From assembly GCF_016808095.1 (NCBI RefSeq), contig NC_068971.1:35263631-35327630 (forward strand): a stretch of 64,000 nt of DNA, in the 5' to 3' direction. The stretch comes from Vigna angularis (Eukaryota; Streptophyta; Magnoliopsida; Fabales; Fabaceae). Below, in pieces: positions 1-12,252 of the stretch. A model generated the notes under the pieces. It worked only from the letters and a program-made list of their open reading frames with translations. It was not told the DNA's origin and did no database searches. The position numbers and the translations under genes were made by a program. The stretch's first letter is position 1; each line of letters starts with the position of its first letter.

Positions 1-1559
1 AACTTCAAACCAAGGTTTTTGTCGGTCATACAAAACAGGGCTTGGTTTATTAAAATGAATAGGGTTTTCACTACTTCTTCCTCTGTTATGTGTTTTTTTC
101 TCAGTTATAGTACAAACCAAGCTTAATTTATTCAAAAGAATACGATTTTCAAAACTTAATATATTGCTACATTCATGAATCATGTATCCTTTTACTTTGT
201 TTTTCATCTTTTGAAACTCCTTTATCAACACTTCCCCAGTTGCATGTATGATGTATCAGTATATATACCTTACAAAACTTGCAGTCACTGTTCCATTTTA
301 AACCTATGATTTATTCCTACTATATATTATATGAGCATGCATTATTAATTTAACAGTGAATGCTAACTACATTCGAACTAGTATGCTGGGAGCAACCATG
401 CATGAATCACAGAAGTAATGAAGCTTATTATTTATTCTCAGCACAAGAAATAGGGTTAGTATGGAAATAGTTAGATTCAATAACCTTCAAAATGTAATGC
501 TAGAAACTATAAAAGGGTCACCATCTACGGCACTTAATAGAAAGTGTCATTACATTAGTTTGTGAATGGCGTTTCAATAGTATAATAATTAATATATGGT
601 GTCAATCCCTATTTTGGTGCCTTAGAATGACCAAAAGTAAAGATTAGATGCCAAGATGTGATTTATATTTAATACGTGTGTAAAGTTTTGGTAGGGTTGG
701 AAACTTTTCACTGAGAAGGCCAGGCAATAATATTTGTCTATCAAACACTCACATGTCAAGCAATAAGTATACGATGCAAGTAAAACTGAAATTTCTCTCT
801 TTAATATAATAATTAGTTATAAAGAAAAACACTCACATTTGAAATTGAAACTTTTTAATTCCTTTTTATTTACCACTGTCTCGGTTACTTTTCAACAAAC
901 ACAAGGTAGTGTAGTAGGTAAGAAGCCTACAATTTCATGTAGAATCTTATGATCTCATAGCTTCTCCTAATATATCTAACTGATTGTTTGGAATTTGATG
1001 AATGAGATTTGGAAAACCGTGAATGGTTTTATGATGTTGTCAAACACCTACCTGGCTTTTCTTGTCAAATCGAATACACTTATGAAACAAAAATAAACAC
1101 AAGGCTCCTTTGATAAAAAGAAGTGGAGGGTCTTCGTTGGTCACAACTCACTAGACATTGGTCTTTATAGATGTTTGTGATTCCTTTTTTAGATTAGTTA
1201 AAGTATGTTCTCCAATATTAAGAAAAAGAACCAGAAAACGCAGCCTTTATTGACAAGATACGGAAATTTGGTGCCACCCCATTCCTCCTCTCACCATATC
1301 ACATCATATAGTTATACATTTTTTGTGAATCTACATATTATTAATTATATCTTATAGATGATTGAAAATTTTATGTTGCGTAAAGAAATTCATTTTTAAT
1401 TTATTATGTGTAGGTGAATGTTTAACTCAAACATAAAAACATCACAATACTGATTAAAACATTATAGAATTGACATTAGATATAAAAATTACATAACTAT
1501 TTAATATATTACTGTCTTATATAAGATTACAATTTTTTTAAAATATAAAATTTTATCAA
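1..1559. other. Intergenic AT-rich DNA, no gene seen
   Basis: No reading frame of any length, splice pattern or recognisable protein was found on either strand. The stretch is AT-rich with no strong repeat structure visible by eye. Confidence 0.6.
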
Positions 1560-2660
1560 AGGAGAAAATATGTTAATATTGAAAATGGAGCATGAGTGAG
1601 TGTGCATGAGTGAGTGTTGGAATGTACTTAAGTATGTAATTGATGAACATGAGACTAGAGGATAAGTCTACTTATTGTACCTCGTAAATCCTGGTTATAT
1701 CTGTCTTGTGTGCATTAGAAGGGTTGTTCGAGTGCCTTCCTTGTGTGGGGGTGAGGATGTGTTCCTTGTCCTTGTGTGGCAGGACTACATGTTCCTTAGC
1801 TAGATTGCGGGACTACTCGAGTAGATCTGTAGCAGAGGCTATAGATAATCTATAGAGGAGGCTACATGTAGGAGCGACTATAGTCGATGAGGTAGGGTAT
1901 AGGAGTGAGACAGACTCTTTCCACTATGATGTTCATGGTGTTGTTCATGACTAGGATTGTCAAGATGGTGGTGTATCTATGATGATGATCGTGGTACTTC
2001 AGATGCTCCAAGTGTTGCTATGTTGATAGCGGTGTTACTATAATGGTTATAGTAGGTAGTTAACATGGGTGCTAATAGGTAGATAGACTAAGGGTCTAAG
2101 TGTGAGATGTTGGAGATGGCATCAATGGTTAAAGATCGAGGATAGAGTAATTCATTATGCTTGAACTGTTTATGTTAGAAGATTAGGAATCATATTGGTA
2201 TTACTAATATGTATGGGATGGTTGTTTATGGTTGATATAATCAGTATATTTATATCTTGTTATTATGATTGCTTTATCGATAGCTTACCTCATACATGTT
2301 TGTGTTTGTGTGTTTGCGAATTATATTATTGACAATGATCGTATAATGTGTTATATATGAGTAGATGATGTTGCAGATGTTCTAGAGGTATGATAGATTC
2401 GTGAGATGTCGAGAAAAATATGAGTTTCTAAAAAAAGTCCTTTTGGTATAGACTTTTGAAACAACGTAATTGTAGTTGCCTTATTTCTTTAGTCATTTTA
2501 ATTACTTTTGGAATAATGTAATTGGATAAGACTTTTGAAACTAATATGTTTTGAATAAATTATGCAAGTTGAAGGGTTAATATTTATGAAAAATATGTTT
2601 CCGCGCTATGATAAAGTTTTGAAAATTTACCATTTTTTGTAAATATGTGACATACCAGAA
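1560..2660 (+). mobile_element. Degenerate gypsy-type LTR remnant
   Basis: This GT-rich, ORF-poor stretch has the word layout of the better preserved gypsy LTR at 42.1-44.7 kb. An 'agctcaccc..'-like stretch (2280-2295) is followed by repeated 'tgtttgtg' words and then a 'gatg..gatgatgttgcag' segment. The last visible element is a decayed terminus near 2645-2655 resembling 'gtgacata'. No TG..CA ends or target duplication could be fixed, so the boundaries are approximate. It could also be unrelated T/G-rich intergenic DNA. Confidence 0.35.
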
Positions 2661-3850
2661 TTTGGGGCTTTACACTAAAAATTTTATAAATAGAGACCTC
2701 ATGTCCTCATTTTAGGCATTAAGTGGGGAAGTAATTGGGCATCAATAGAATAGAAATATGTTTGTGAGGCTAGAGAGACTATGTTCTTATATTAAATACT
2801 ATATGTCTAGATGTTGTTGGATTTGTATTGCAACACTATACTCCATGAGTAATTTATTTCTTTAGGGTGATATCAATGGAAGAGTAACTTTCTTATACTT
2901 TCTTTTCATTTATGCAATTCATATCTTAGATATTTGTACTTTTCTTTGATTTGGTTTATGCTTAATGTTTGTTTCAAGCTACACCTTAGACCATCATCTA
3001 GTTGTTGGAAGTTTCCAAGAATGAGTTTCAATAACTGAACTAACTAAATCAAATCATTTAAAACCATTTTCTAGAGATGGATTTCTGCATTCAACATCCA
3101 CTATTTTGACTCTTAATGTAGGTATTAAGCAGAAATTATGTCAAGGAATTGGATAAGTTGTTTGAGACTTAAATACATTATATGAAGAATATGTGTGTTC
3201 TTGGTCATAGATAATAGGGAAAGTAATACTCATCACTAAGATTATTTTCATATGTGTGGATATATTTGGTTAAGTTGAACAGCAACCATGGAGCAAGTCT
3301 TTCAGATTGAACCTCCATAAGGTTGCTGAGGAATCTTGCTACAAGAGGAATCTGTGTAAGGTTATTTATAATTTTATCTTGGAACAATTCATTTTGCATA
3401 TCTAAATCGAAAGTATTTGAATGTTGTTGTATTTTTGAATCTATCAATGTTGCATCTAGACATATAAACTAAATCTAGCTTCCACCCCACTCAATCTATG
3501 TATTTATCAATATGCATTTTCTATCCAAAAACTTCAAAAACCAACTAGCAATATACTTACTGCTTTCTTGTAGAATCGATAAGCCCCCTTTGGTGGTACT
3601 TGGTGCACTTCCAAATCACCCACACAGTTGAATACTTTCTCTTTTTAAAACTTAATCTATTCAACTCTTCGTTGTGTGAAGGCAGAGTTTGATCACTAAT
3701 GAATAACTTAGAAAATACTTTTGTGATTTACTTCACCCATCGTAACTAAGCAAAAGGAAAAAATTGGAGCTCTCTAGATTTGAATTAAAAAAATTTCGCT
3801 TAGTGGTGACTATGGCTCACCTAACAAATGAGTACTCAAAATAAATTCCA
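2661..3850. other. Intergenic DNA, no supported gene
   Basis: The only open frame is an 80-codon minus-strand ORF at 3205-3447. It has no recognised domain and no flanking splice-compatible exons. I treat it as chance or decayed transposon sequence. Confidence 0.45.
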
Positions 3851-4216
3851 TGTTAAATATGTTTTTAATCTTTAAGCTTGAACGTGAAATTAAAATTTTT
3901 CCATGTCCCAAACTTTATATATTTTAGTCTCCAAACATTAAAAATGAATAAATATAGTCTTTTAGTGTTGTTAATTTTTTATGTATTAAATGGCGTTCTA
4001 GGTTGTCATTTGAGTTGGAACGTGTCAAATGATTTAAATAGGTTAAACATTAGCCTAAAACATCATTTAACACGTCAAAAAATTTAACGTAATTGGTTTG
4101 GAGGAATATGTTTACTCAATTGTAAAGTTTGAGGACCAAATTATATCAAAGTTTGAGACAAAAAAATATTGAAAATTCGCATCAAAGTTTAAGGACTAAA
4201 AACATATTTAGCCCTT
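3851..4216. mobile_element. Short terminal-inverted-repeat element (MULE/MITE-like)
   Basis: The left edge reads 'gttaaatatgtttttaatc' and the right edge, reverse-complemented, reads 'gggctaaatatgtttttagt'. The similarity continues inward for about 50 bp with mismatches. The 'ctaaatatgttttt(a)gtcc' end type is frequent in legume non-autonomous elements. No clean target duplication was found, so the boundaries are tentative. The 69-codon frame inside (3878-4087) has no recognisable content. Confidence 0.45.
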
Positions 4217-4429
4217 ATCAAAATTTTCTTAGCAAAACTTAAGTCTACCTAGCGACAAAAATATTTGTGTTGTGAGTGCCTTGCTTGCCCCACGAATAAG
4301 ACCACTAGGAATTACTTTAAAACCTTACCCATCGAGCTTTATCTTGCTCAGTGAGTGAGTCCACCCCTACTCTCTAGATTTCATTTAAAAATCATTTCCT
4401 TCCAACAACCAAAGTACTCACCAATGACT

Positions 4430-5500
4430 TGTTGAATTTGGTCCTTTTTGCTAATGTCGTTTAAATAATTAACGGACAACCATGTCTACCACGTGTCAGT
4501 TTGTGATCGTTTTTCCTTTTTTTGAAAAAAAAAATATGTTTAATTTTATAACATTTTTAAATTTTAAAGAAAATGTCAACGTGTAAAGGCAACATCATGT
4601 CACATATCAAGGTAAGTAACACGTGTCAAGATCAATGTTTTATATTCTATTTGATTTTTATTTTTGTTTAATTTAGTCTCAATTTTTTAAAAAAATTAGA
4701 GTAATTTTGTCCTTCTTCTACCAAATCTAACTTTTATATAAATGTTATTCTAATATTGTTTTTATTAAAGTTCATATTTTTATGAAATATTTTTGGGTAG
4801 CGTTACAATTGGTTTAAAATTAGAATAAAAATTTTAAGAATAAAGACTACACCATTAATTTAAAATTTTAAGTTTTTAAAAATCACGTAAAGAAATGATG
4901 TTACTTTAAGTTGTTAATTTAAAATTTTGAAAGTTTTATAATCACATGTGACTTTTAAAACCTAAGAGGTTAAAGTAAATGTGATTTTTAACAACTTAAA
5001 ATTTTAAATTAATGGTGTTACTTCTTAGTTTTAAATTTTTTTATTTTAATTTTAAATCAAATCTAACTCTAAATTAAAAATATTTAATAAAATATAAACT
5101 TTAATGAAAAAAATATCAATATAATATTATATAAAAATTAAATTTGGTCTAAAATTGGAAAGGAACAAAATTACTCCATTATATAAAAAAATGGAACTAA
5201 TTTGAACAAAAATAATAAATATAAGTATAAAATTGAATATAAAACATTGATCATGGCAGATTCACTAACTTTGATTTATGACACGATCTTGGTTTGACAC
5301 GTGGAATTTAGTTTTAAAAAAAACTTAAATTTTTTTAAAGAAAATAAAAACTAAAAAAATCATGAACTTACACGTGGTGTACATTATTTCTTGTCCATTA
5401 ATTATTTAAACAATATTACAAAAAATCATTAAATTGAACAAAATTAACAAAATTTATGACCAAATTGAAAAAAAAATATTATGACTAAATTGAATAAACT
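4430..5500. repeat. Large imperfect foldback (inverted repeat), about 1 kb
   Basis: The two halves are imperfect reverse complements around a centre near 4940. The outer arm at 4445-4505 ('taaataattaacggacaa' and nearby 'cacgtgt') pairs with 5368-5410 ('cacgtgg', 'ttgtccattaattattta'). Inner arms pair 'ccattaatttaaaatttta' (4853 on) with 'aaaattttaaattaatgg' (4997 on). 'cacgtgtcaagatcaatgtt' (about 4620) pairs with the 'aacattgatcatgg..cacgtgg' region (5248-5303). The architecture fits a non-autonomous foldback or Mutator-like element. No coding sequence was seen. Confidence 0.6.
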
Positions 5501-6779
5501 CAATGAAAACAGGGACCAAATTAGTATTTAAATTAAATCTATTTTTCACACAAATTCATAAATAAGCTAACAAAATAAAATACTTTTTTTAAAATTATTT
5601 TAAATATTAAAATCTAAAATTACATGTATCATTTTATATTTATATTTTTAATATTTTAAAAATGTATAAGTTTAAAATAGGGATATTTTATTAAAGTTGA
5701 AAATCTATAAAATGAAATTAATTTCAAAATTTGAGTGGTAAGTGACACGACAATGACCTCATGTGTGGTTTCATACGTGGCAAAAAAATAAAATAAAAAA
5801 CAAAAAAAAAATTAAAAACATTATAGTCTAACAAAAATTAAATATTTTTAAAAACTAAAGGACTTAGTTGTACTGAATAAGAATTTCAAGTCTAGTTGAA
5901 TTTTCTAAATAAATTAGAGAACCAAAAGTATGATTAAGTTTTAATTGTATTAATTAATGCATTTGTTAAAAGTGTAATAATGAAAATATATCATCTATAT
6001 CAATATCTTGAACTGTAATAAATATAATGAAATAAGCATTGTAAATAGTATGGTTAAAATAAATAATGTAATATGAAAATATATAAAAAAAAATGATCTA
6101 CCGTTATAGTACTTTATTTAATAAAATAATAAAATAGAAAAAACTCATGAAAAATAATAAAATTTTACCTTATGAGTAAAAAAATATAGAAAATATGTAA
6201 TAAAAGTATATTACACATAAATATTATTAAAAAAAGTAAAAATAAAATAATGAAAATATAAAAAATTAAAACTAACTTTTAAAAAAGGGTTAAATATGTT
6301 TTGGTTTTTTAACTTTAGGTTTTAAGTGGAAATTGAAAATAGTCTCCCTTGAAAACTTTAACCCAATTTAGTCTCTCAACTAAATATTACGAGGTTTATT
6401 TAACGTTTCAAATGTCTTTTATGATATTATTTGAGTTGTTTATACACACATTTCCACTTTAATGTTAACAGAGAGAAACGTTAACAAAATATCGTTTAGT
6501 AAGTGAAAAAAAGTGTTTACTAAAACACCATTGATAAACACAATCAAATTAAAAATGATGTGTCTAGAGTTATAAAAGTTAAAAACTACATTTGATAAAA
6601 CGCGCATCTAAGAAAAGTAGTGTTAAACGTTGAATATATTATATTTAAAAGCACAAACTTATGTCAAACACCCAATTTTATGAAATAGGCCTAAATGCTC
6701 TCTTAAAGTAAGAACATTAAATGCATGGAACGTACTCCTCTGTTGATTTTCTTTTTTTCTCTAATTTATGCAGATAATG
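5501..6779. other. AT-rich intergenic DNA with an isolated element end
   Basis: The stretch is very AT-rich with no coding sequence. At 6287 'gggttaaatatgttttggtt' resembles one end of the terminal-inverted-repeat family seen at 3851-4216. No matching opposite end was located, so it is probably a truncated copy. Confidence 0.4.
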
Positions 6780-7510
6780 ACAATATCAAGCTTTATTCAA
6801 AAGATCTGCACAAGAATAAGAAAGATGTTAAGAGATAGGAAGACATTTTAGGAATGTTTCCTTAAAACTTTATGCTATGTCCAACGTTGTACACATTATC
6901 ACTATTAAAGCAATGTTGCTTTTCTCAAGACACGGAATAGTACATATCTTTGTATCTAAGGTCACCTACTCTTAAGGAGGTCAACTTTCTTAGTAACATA
7001 TCTTTATCAAATATGACTATATAAAGAGGACTTGATATAGAGAAGAAAACAACAACAATTCTTTGAATCTTTATGATGTTACTTTTTTATTCTAAAATCA
7101 CATCATCAAAGTCTTTCTTTGAAAGAGAAAAACTCTTTTCAAGTTTTCAGATTTCATTGTATTAAATATATCATCTCTTGGAGAGTTATTTGAATCTATA
7201 GTTGTATTAAAAAACACTTTGATTGTGTTTGTAAATTTAGGAGTGAATTAAAATACGTGTTTGTTTAGTTCATATGATCTAAATAGTTCAGAATACTTGG
7301 TGAACTAGAAGTGGTTGATAATAATTGTAAATTAGGAGTGATTGATAGTCATTGTACTTTTTGTAAAAGATTAATGAACCCCTTAAGAGAGAACATGACG
7401 TAGCTCAAGTTGGAACAAACTAGTATAAAAATATTTGTCTTGCTATGTTTTTCTAAACGCTTTTTAAACACACAAGCGTACTTTTGGAGATCATCTAACC
7501 CCTACAACAG
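6780..7510 (+). mobile_element. SIRE/Maximus-like Ty1-copia LTR remnant
   Basis: The order of elements is typical of a legume SIRE-type copia LTR. A TATA-like 'tatataaagaggac' lies at about 7019-7032, followed by a leader with 'gagaagaaaac'. Phrases around 'gtgattgatagtcattgtac' and the stretch 7372-7425 (ending 'gacgtagctcaagttgg') follow. No paired LTR, primer-binding site or gag/pol reading frame is adjacent, so it is a solo or truncated LTR. Identification rests on remembered family layout, not a search. Confidence 0.45.
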
Positions 7511-9050
7511 TCATGTAAAATGTTTTAAAAACTCTATTTAACCTTCTAGCATGTAAATTTTCGGTAAAAACATTTTCTTTAATTCTTTGTTCACCTTCAA
7601 CTTGAAGGGTTCAACTCTTTCTTCCAAATCGGTAGACTATTAAGTGTTTTTTCTATTTTTTTTAATTCCTTTTTCATATTTAACTCATTCGTACTGTACA
7701 TTTTGGTTATCAAGAGCTCACATTCTGTTCTTAGGATTTTGCTATAGTTTGATTTCTAAGACTTCGATCTTTGACTCGTTCACTTACGTTGTTTGGTGTC
7801 TAGAATTTTAATCTTCCACTCCTAATAGTAATTCAATGTGACATTTTATTTTATTGTTTTATTGTAATTATAATGTTATTTTGGTTTTATGGAATGATGT
7901 CTCAAATTACATTTGTTGTACACATATAAAAAGTAGAGTAGAGTAAACATAGGTTCTTTCCTAAATATCACGCTTAATTCAAGAAGAAAAAATGTTACTT
8001 ATTTTAAAATTTGCATAATATGATATTTGCCAGAACACACTAAATATTCCTTAAATTTGATTATGTTTTTTGTGTTTATTTTTTATTATGTTCTTTATAT
8101 ATTTTCTTAATTACCTTTGATATTTTACCACTTACCTAAGAGGTAAAAGACTTATTAAAGTTTCATTTAATTATATTTTAATAGTTAGCCTTTATACCTT
8201 CTATAACATTATAGATTTTTAAAAATAAAAAAATGAGACTTTAATAAGAAAATCTTTGGACATTTTGAGACAGGAAGGAGTAGATGATTCGTTTTAATTT
8301 AACGAATGAAGTGTCTGAAACGATGGGTCCAACTTGAAATTGTGCACGTGAAACATTATTGGTGAAAATCATTGTCATTGGCTACTAAAGTAGTGTCTCG
8401 TGTGTCTATGCAACAACATCAATATCTCTCTTTTTGTCTCTCCATTTCTTTCCACACAACATCTTACCAATAACCAAAATCCAATTACTTCAAATTCACA
8501 ATAAGGTTAGCTACCCAGATCTGCTATACCTAACGTTTACTTATTTCCTGCTTCATTAATATATATATTATATATATAAACTTTTTAATATTAATTAACT
8601 TCTTCCATTTTATTTTCTCAACTCTTGAAGTGACTCACTACAGAAACAACACACATATGTATAGATATTTACAGATATTTACTGTGAAACCATTATTCAG
8701 AGTGAATATGACTTCTTCCTAAAATAGTAATGGAAAAAGTGAAAAGCTTTTAATTCTAATTTTATTTTTTTTAAGTAAAATTTTAGCATATTTCCTATTT
8801 AATTTTTTTGGCATATTTCTTATCTATGATGTAAATTTATATGAGAGGATATTAAGAACCAATTATAAGTATAAATATGTTATCAAAATAGAATAAGAAA
8901 GTTGAAAGTCTTTCTGTTCAATCTCAACTTATAAAAAGGTATTTATTTTGTTATCTTTAGTAGTAGAATGTTGCATGAATTACATTAATCAAATGTATCC
9001 TTTTATGATATATCATTATCTTTAACAACCAAATTTTCTAACAACACCAT
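7511..9050. other. Intergenic DNA with a leader-like CT-rich patch
   Basis: No coding sequence was found. At 8340-8520 there is a G-box-like 'gcacgtg', then a CT-rich stretch ending in 'aataaggttagc', which resembles a plant 5' leader with a splice donor. No following exon could be recognised, so this may be an orphan promoter or decayed leader. Confidence 0.3.
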
Positions 9051-9053
9051 GTG

Positions 9054-9530
9054 TCAGTGATTGATACACTTTAAATAAATTTTAAAAACTAAAATGATGA
9101 CGTAGAGGACAATTTGGAAAGGAAATAATGTTTTACAGTTTTCTCCAAAATCAATTTTTACGCTCTTCGATTTCTCTTTCGATATCATTGTTTTATCTCT
9201 TACCATCTTTGGTTGCTCTTTTTCGTCCTTTGTCCTTCTTTCTTGCCAGTAGAAATATTCACTATCAACCTCTACCGGTTTTCTCTCTTCTTTGTCTCTC
9301 CCTTTCTTATAGACAACTTTCGATATATTTTTTTTTCTCTCCCTCTCGTCATTTGTCCTTTGCTTCTCACCCCCTGTGTCATCGAGGGTCACCTCCACTG
9401 TCACCTACACTGTTTCTCAACCAGCGTTTTCGCATTCCTCCTCTCTCTCGCTCTTGACCAAGGAGTAAAGATTATTCCTTTCCTGAACGTGTTGGCGTTT
9501 TTGGGTGAAAGAAAGAGTCTTTGTTAGTGT
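9054..9530 (+). other. CT-rich leader-like segment
   Basis: A strongly pyrimidine-rich plus strand ('ctctctttttcgtcc', 'ttctctctttcttt' words) gives overlapping open frames in several phases. None has a recognisable domain, and overlapping frames in a biased sequence are expected by chance. A similar composition on the opposite strand at 15190-15490 suggests that both may be terminal parts of one large transposon, which I could not prove. Confidence 0.3.
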
Positions 9531-9759
9531 TGAGGTGTGTAGAACCATAAAGTCATGGGTTATGTTTTCTCTTTGTGTTATTGTTGTTGTTTGACTTTTT
9601 TTTATGTTGAAAATTAGGTTGTTGTAGAACTACAGTGTTAAGGTGCTTGTTGTTCTACTATATTTTATGTTGCTTTGTAAAGGCGGTTGGTGATGAATTT
9701 ATTATTTTTGGTATATGTTGTTTTAGGAGATTTTGTTGGCATTGGTGACAGTTGATCCT

Positions 9760-10083
9760 TTTACCCAAGTTAAGTGGTCATTTAGGATTGGAGCTGAAGT
9801 TATATCATCATTTGGTTTTGTCAAAAATGATGATGGAAACTAGGTTCACAAAAGAGAATGGAATATGTGATGTTCGTCGAGCGTCTCCCCCTCCGTAAGA
9901 GAGTTCTTCTGTAATGTTGACTCAAGTTATCAACGACATCCGAGATCTTCGCACATTTATGGGAACATATTTGATAACATGGGGAATAGATTTGACAACA
10001 TCGATATTCGAGTTACACACCTAAAGGAATAAATGGATTATATACGCAGTATCTTAGATCAACAAGGACCTTCTTATATTTGA
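9760..10083 (+). pseudogene. Decayed transposon (gag-like / plant transposon protein) C-terminus
   Basis: Translated pieces give a short coiled-coil-like tail. One piece is MLTQVINDIRDLRTFMGTY. After a frameshift comes FDNMGNRFDNIDIRVTHLKE, an in-frame stop, then MDYIRSILDQQGPSYI and a terminal TGA at 10081-10083. The spacing of D/N/I/L residues and the short Q-rich end resemble the C-terminus of the plant transposon or retroelement gag-like proteins common in legumes. Upstream, a piece with ISSFGFVKNDDGN also contains stops. At least one frameshift and two stops make it non-functional. The family assignment is tentative. Confidence 0.45.
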
Positions 10084-10422
10084 TAGTATAGTCTTTCTTA
10101 GTTTTTAAATGAAGTGATTTTTTATTATTGTAATGCTTTTTCAATATTGTAATGTTTTTTTTATCAATGAATGAATTGCATTTTTCGATTTCTCATCTAT
10201 TATGTTATTTTCTTTAACTATGAATGAATGGATTATAACGTAATGAATTAATTCAACTTCAACCATAATTTAATTTGAAAATCATTATGAAAATAAGTTT
10301 CTTTGATTCATCGTCTTAATTATAATTGAGGTCAATGATTTTCACTCATCCCACACAAAGAACTAAAAAATCACTAAAAAATGTAGTCAAAACAACCCTA
10401 GGGAGCCTAGTTCTCTTGATGG
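10084..10422. other. Intergenic DNA, nothing recognised
   Basis: AT-rich sequence between the decayed transposon protein and the 297-bp tandem repeat. No gene or repeat was identified. Confidence 0.5.
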
Positions 10423-11357
10423 TTTGTACAAAAAGTTGAACGTGGCTCCCCAGTTGGGAGAACTAAGCTCCCCAAAATGGTTTTGTCTCTATTCTTGTGA
10501 TTTTTTCCAACTTTTGATATGGGTGAGTGAGTTTAATGGTCATGAATGGTATTTAGTGCACTAATGAACACGTTGTTGGGTCATTGAATTATTGAAAAAA
10601 AGACATTCATGTGCTTTCATGTAGGTTAGATGAGCTCCATGAGCATTATTGCCCATTTTCTGCCTTGGTAATCGATTACAAGGGTCTTGTAATCGATTAC
10701 CAGAGGCTTGGGAGGCATTTGTACAGAAAGTTCAACGTGACTTCCTAACTGGGAGAATTGGACTCCCCAAGATGGTTTTTCCTTTGCTCTTGGTGACTTT
10801 TTCTAATTTTTGAGATAGGTGAATGAGTTTAATGGTCATGGGTGGTGTTTAGTGCACCAATGAACACATTTGGTTATTGAATTTTTGAGAAAAAAAAGGT
10901 CATTTAGATGCTTTCATGTTAGTTAGATGAAGTACATGAGCATTGTTTTCTATTTTCTACCCTAGTAATCGATTATAGGGGTCTTGTAATCGATTACCAA
11001 AGGCCTGAGGGGCATTTGTACAGAAAATTCAACGTTACTCCTTGATGAGTGCATATTTATGCCCACATTTATGCTTTAAAATTAAAATTTTTGATGAGAT
11101 TCATGTGCTTAAATGATTAATTTAAAGTGAATTTGTGATGATTGGAATTGTTGGGTTTGAGAATTAAAGAGACGTAAAAAGCGAGTTTTAGCGCATAAAT
11201 TATTCTTTGATTTTCTAATATTTATTTATGCAGCTGAAATTAAAGCTTTATTGGTCTAAATTGCAAATTAAGGCCCAAAATCAGGTTTTATTTGGAAAAT
11301 AATATACAGATGGGCCAAACAGACAACTTTTACCCTTGCACCTCCTAATTTCCCTAC

Positions 11358-12252
11358 GGGTGTTGCTCCCTCCACCACCACACCTTTCTCCCTCCACCTC
11401 CCCATTACTATTTTGTCCCTCACTAAAATTTTATGTTTAGGGTTATTATTTTTTAATTTTACCCATTCACAACCTATTTCATTAATAACCTATTCTAGTT
11501 CCGTACATGAGTAAAATACTTTTCTTTTATTTTAACATTATATTTCTTCCTCTCTTTCTTTCGTCGTTGTGAGATATTACAAGTTGTAAAGGTTGGTGGT
11601 GGTGGAAAGAATTATCAAGCAGTCTCCCTCTCGTGGTGCAGTGCGTGGAGTGCTTCCTCGTATTCGAATAAACTTTGAAATAAAACCCTAAAATAAAAAA
11701 CGTAACCTTTAAACGGAGGTGACATCCTTCAACGGATGTCAACATCATTCAACGGATGTCAACATCCGTTTAAGGAAAAACGGATGTCGACATCTGTTTT
11801 ACCTTAAACGGATGTTGACATCTATTGAAGATGTCACCTCCCGTTTAAAGGTTACGTTTTTTATTTTAGAGTTTGTTTTATTAGGGGACATCCGTTGAAG
11901 GATGTCACCTCCGTTGATGTATACTTCCTCATGCTGGTTGATGCTCTGGACGTTCCTCGATGTTCCTCCACACCATGGCGGCGACGCTCCTTCACACCAC
12001 GGCGGCAATGGAAGCTTTCAAACCAAAAAAAAAAACTGGGAAGAAAAAGGAATGGAAGTGCGGGAGGTGAAACGAAAATGGGGAAAAGGGAAGAGAGTTT
12101 CGTGGGTGGGTGCTGGGAAAGTAAAATTAGGGTTTCAAATTATTTAAAACAGGGTAAAAGTAAAAATCTTTTTAACTTAAGGATATAATTATATTTAAAA
12201 TAATGTGGGGAGGTAGAGGAAGTATAGGGTGGTGGTGGAGGGAGCAACACCC
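11358..12252. mobile_element. Non-autonomous Mutator-like element nested in the solo LTR
   Basis: Terminal inverted repeats of about 48 bp are present. The left end reads 'gggtgttgctccctccacc' (from 11358) and the right end is its reverse complement, ending 'ggagggagcaacaccc' at 12252. It is flanked by an identical 9-bp duplication TTTCCCTAC at 11349-11357 and 12253-12261, the hallmark of Mutator-superfamily insertion. The 895-bp interior encodes no transposase. It holds a strong internal foldback (about 11690-11870) and small open frames (for example 11902-12147) with no recognised domain. It is younger than the LTR that hosts it. Confidence 0.85.
11690..11870. repeat. Internal foldback built from AACGGATGTC words
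   Basis: The arms 'aaaaaacgtaacctttaaac' (left) and 'gtttaaaggttacgtttttt' (right) are reverse complements. Between them the words 'aacggatgtc' and 'gacatccgtt' recur in both orientations at least six times. A transcript could fold into a long hairpin. The foldback lies wholly inside the Mutator-like element. Confidence 0.8.

Noticed and set aside
3205..3447. 80-codon minus-strand ORF
   Set aside because: No recognised motif, no splice context and no similarity to transposon proteins that I could name.
9128..9527. Two overlapping 104-109-codon frames
   Set aside because: Pyrimidine-rich sequence opens several frames at once; no recognisable protein.
10423..11042. CRISPR-like regular repeat with palindromes
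   Set aside because: Units are about 297 bp, homogenised and eukaryotic; there are no spacers, and plant nuclear DNA does not carry CRISPR arrays.
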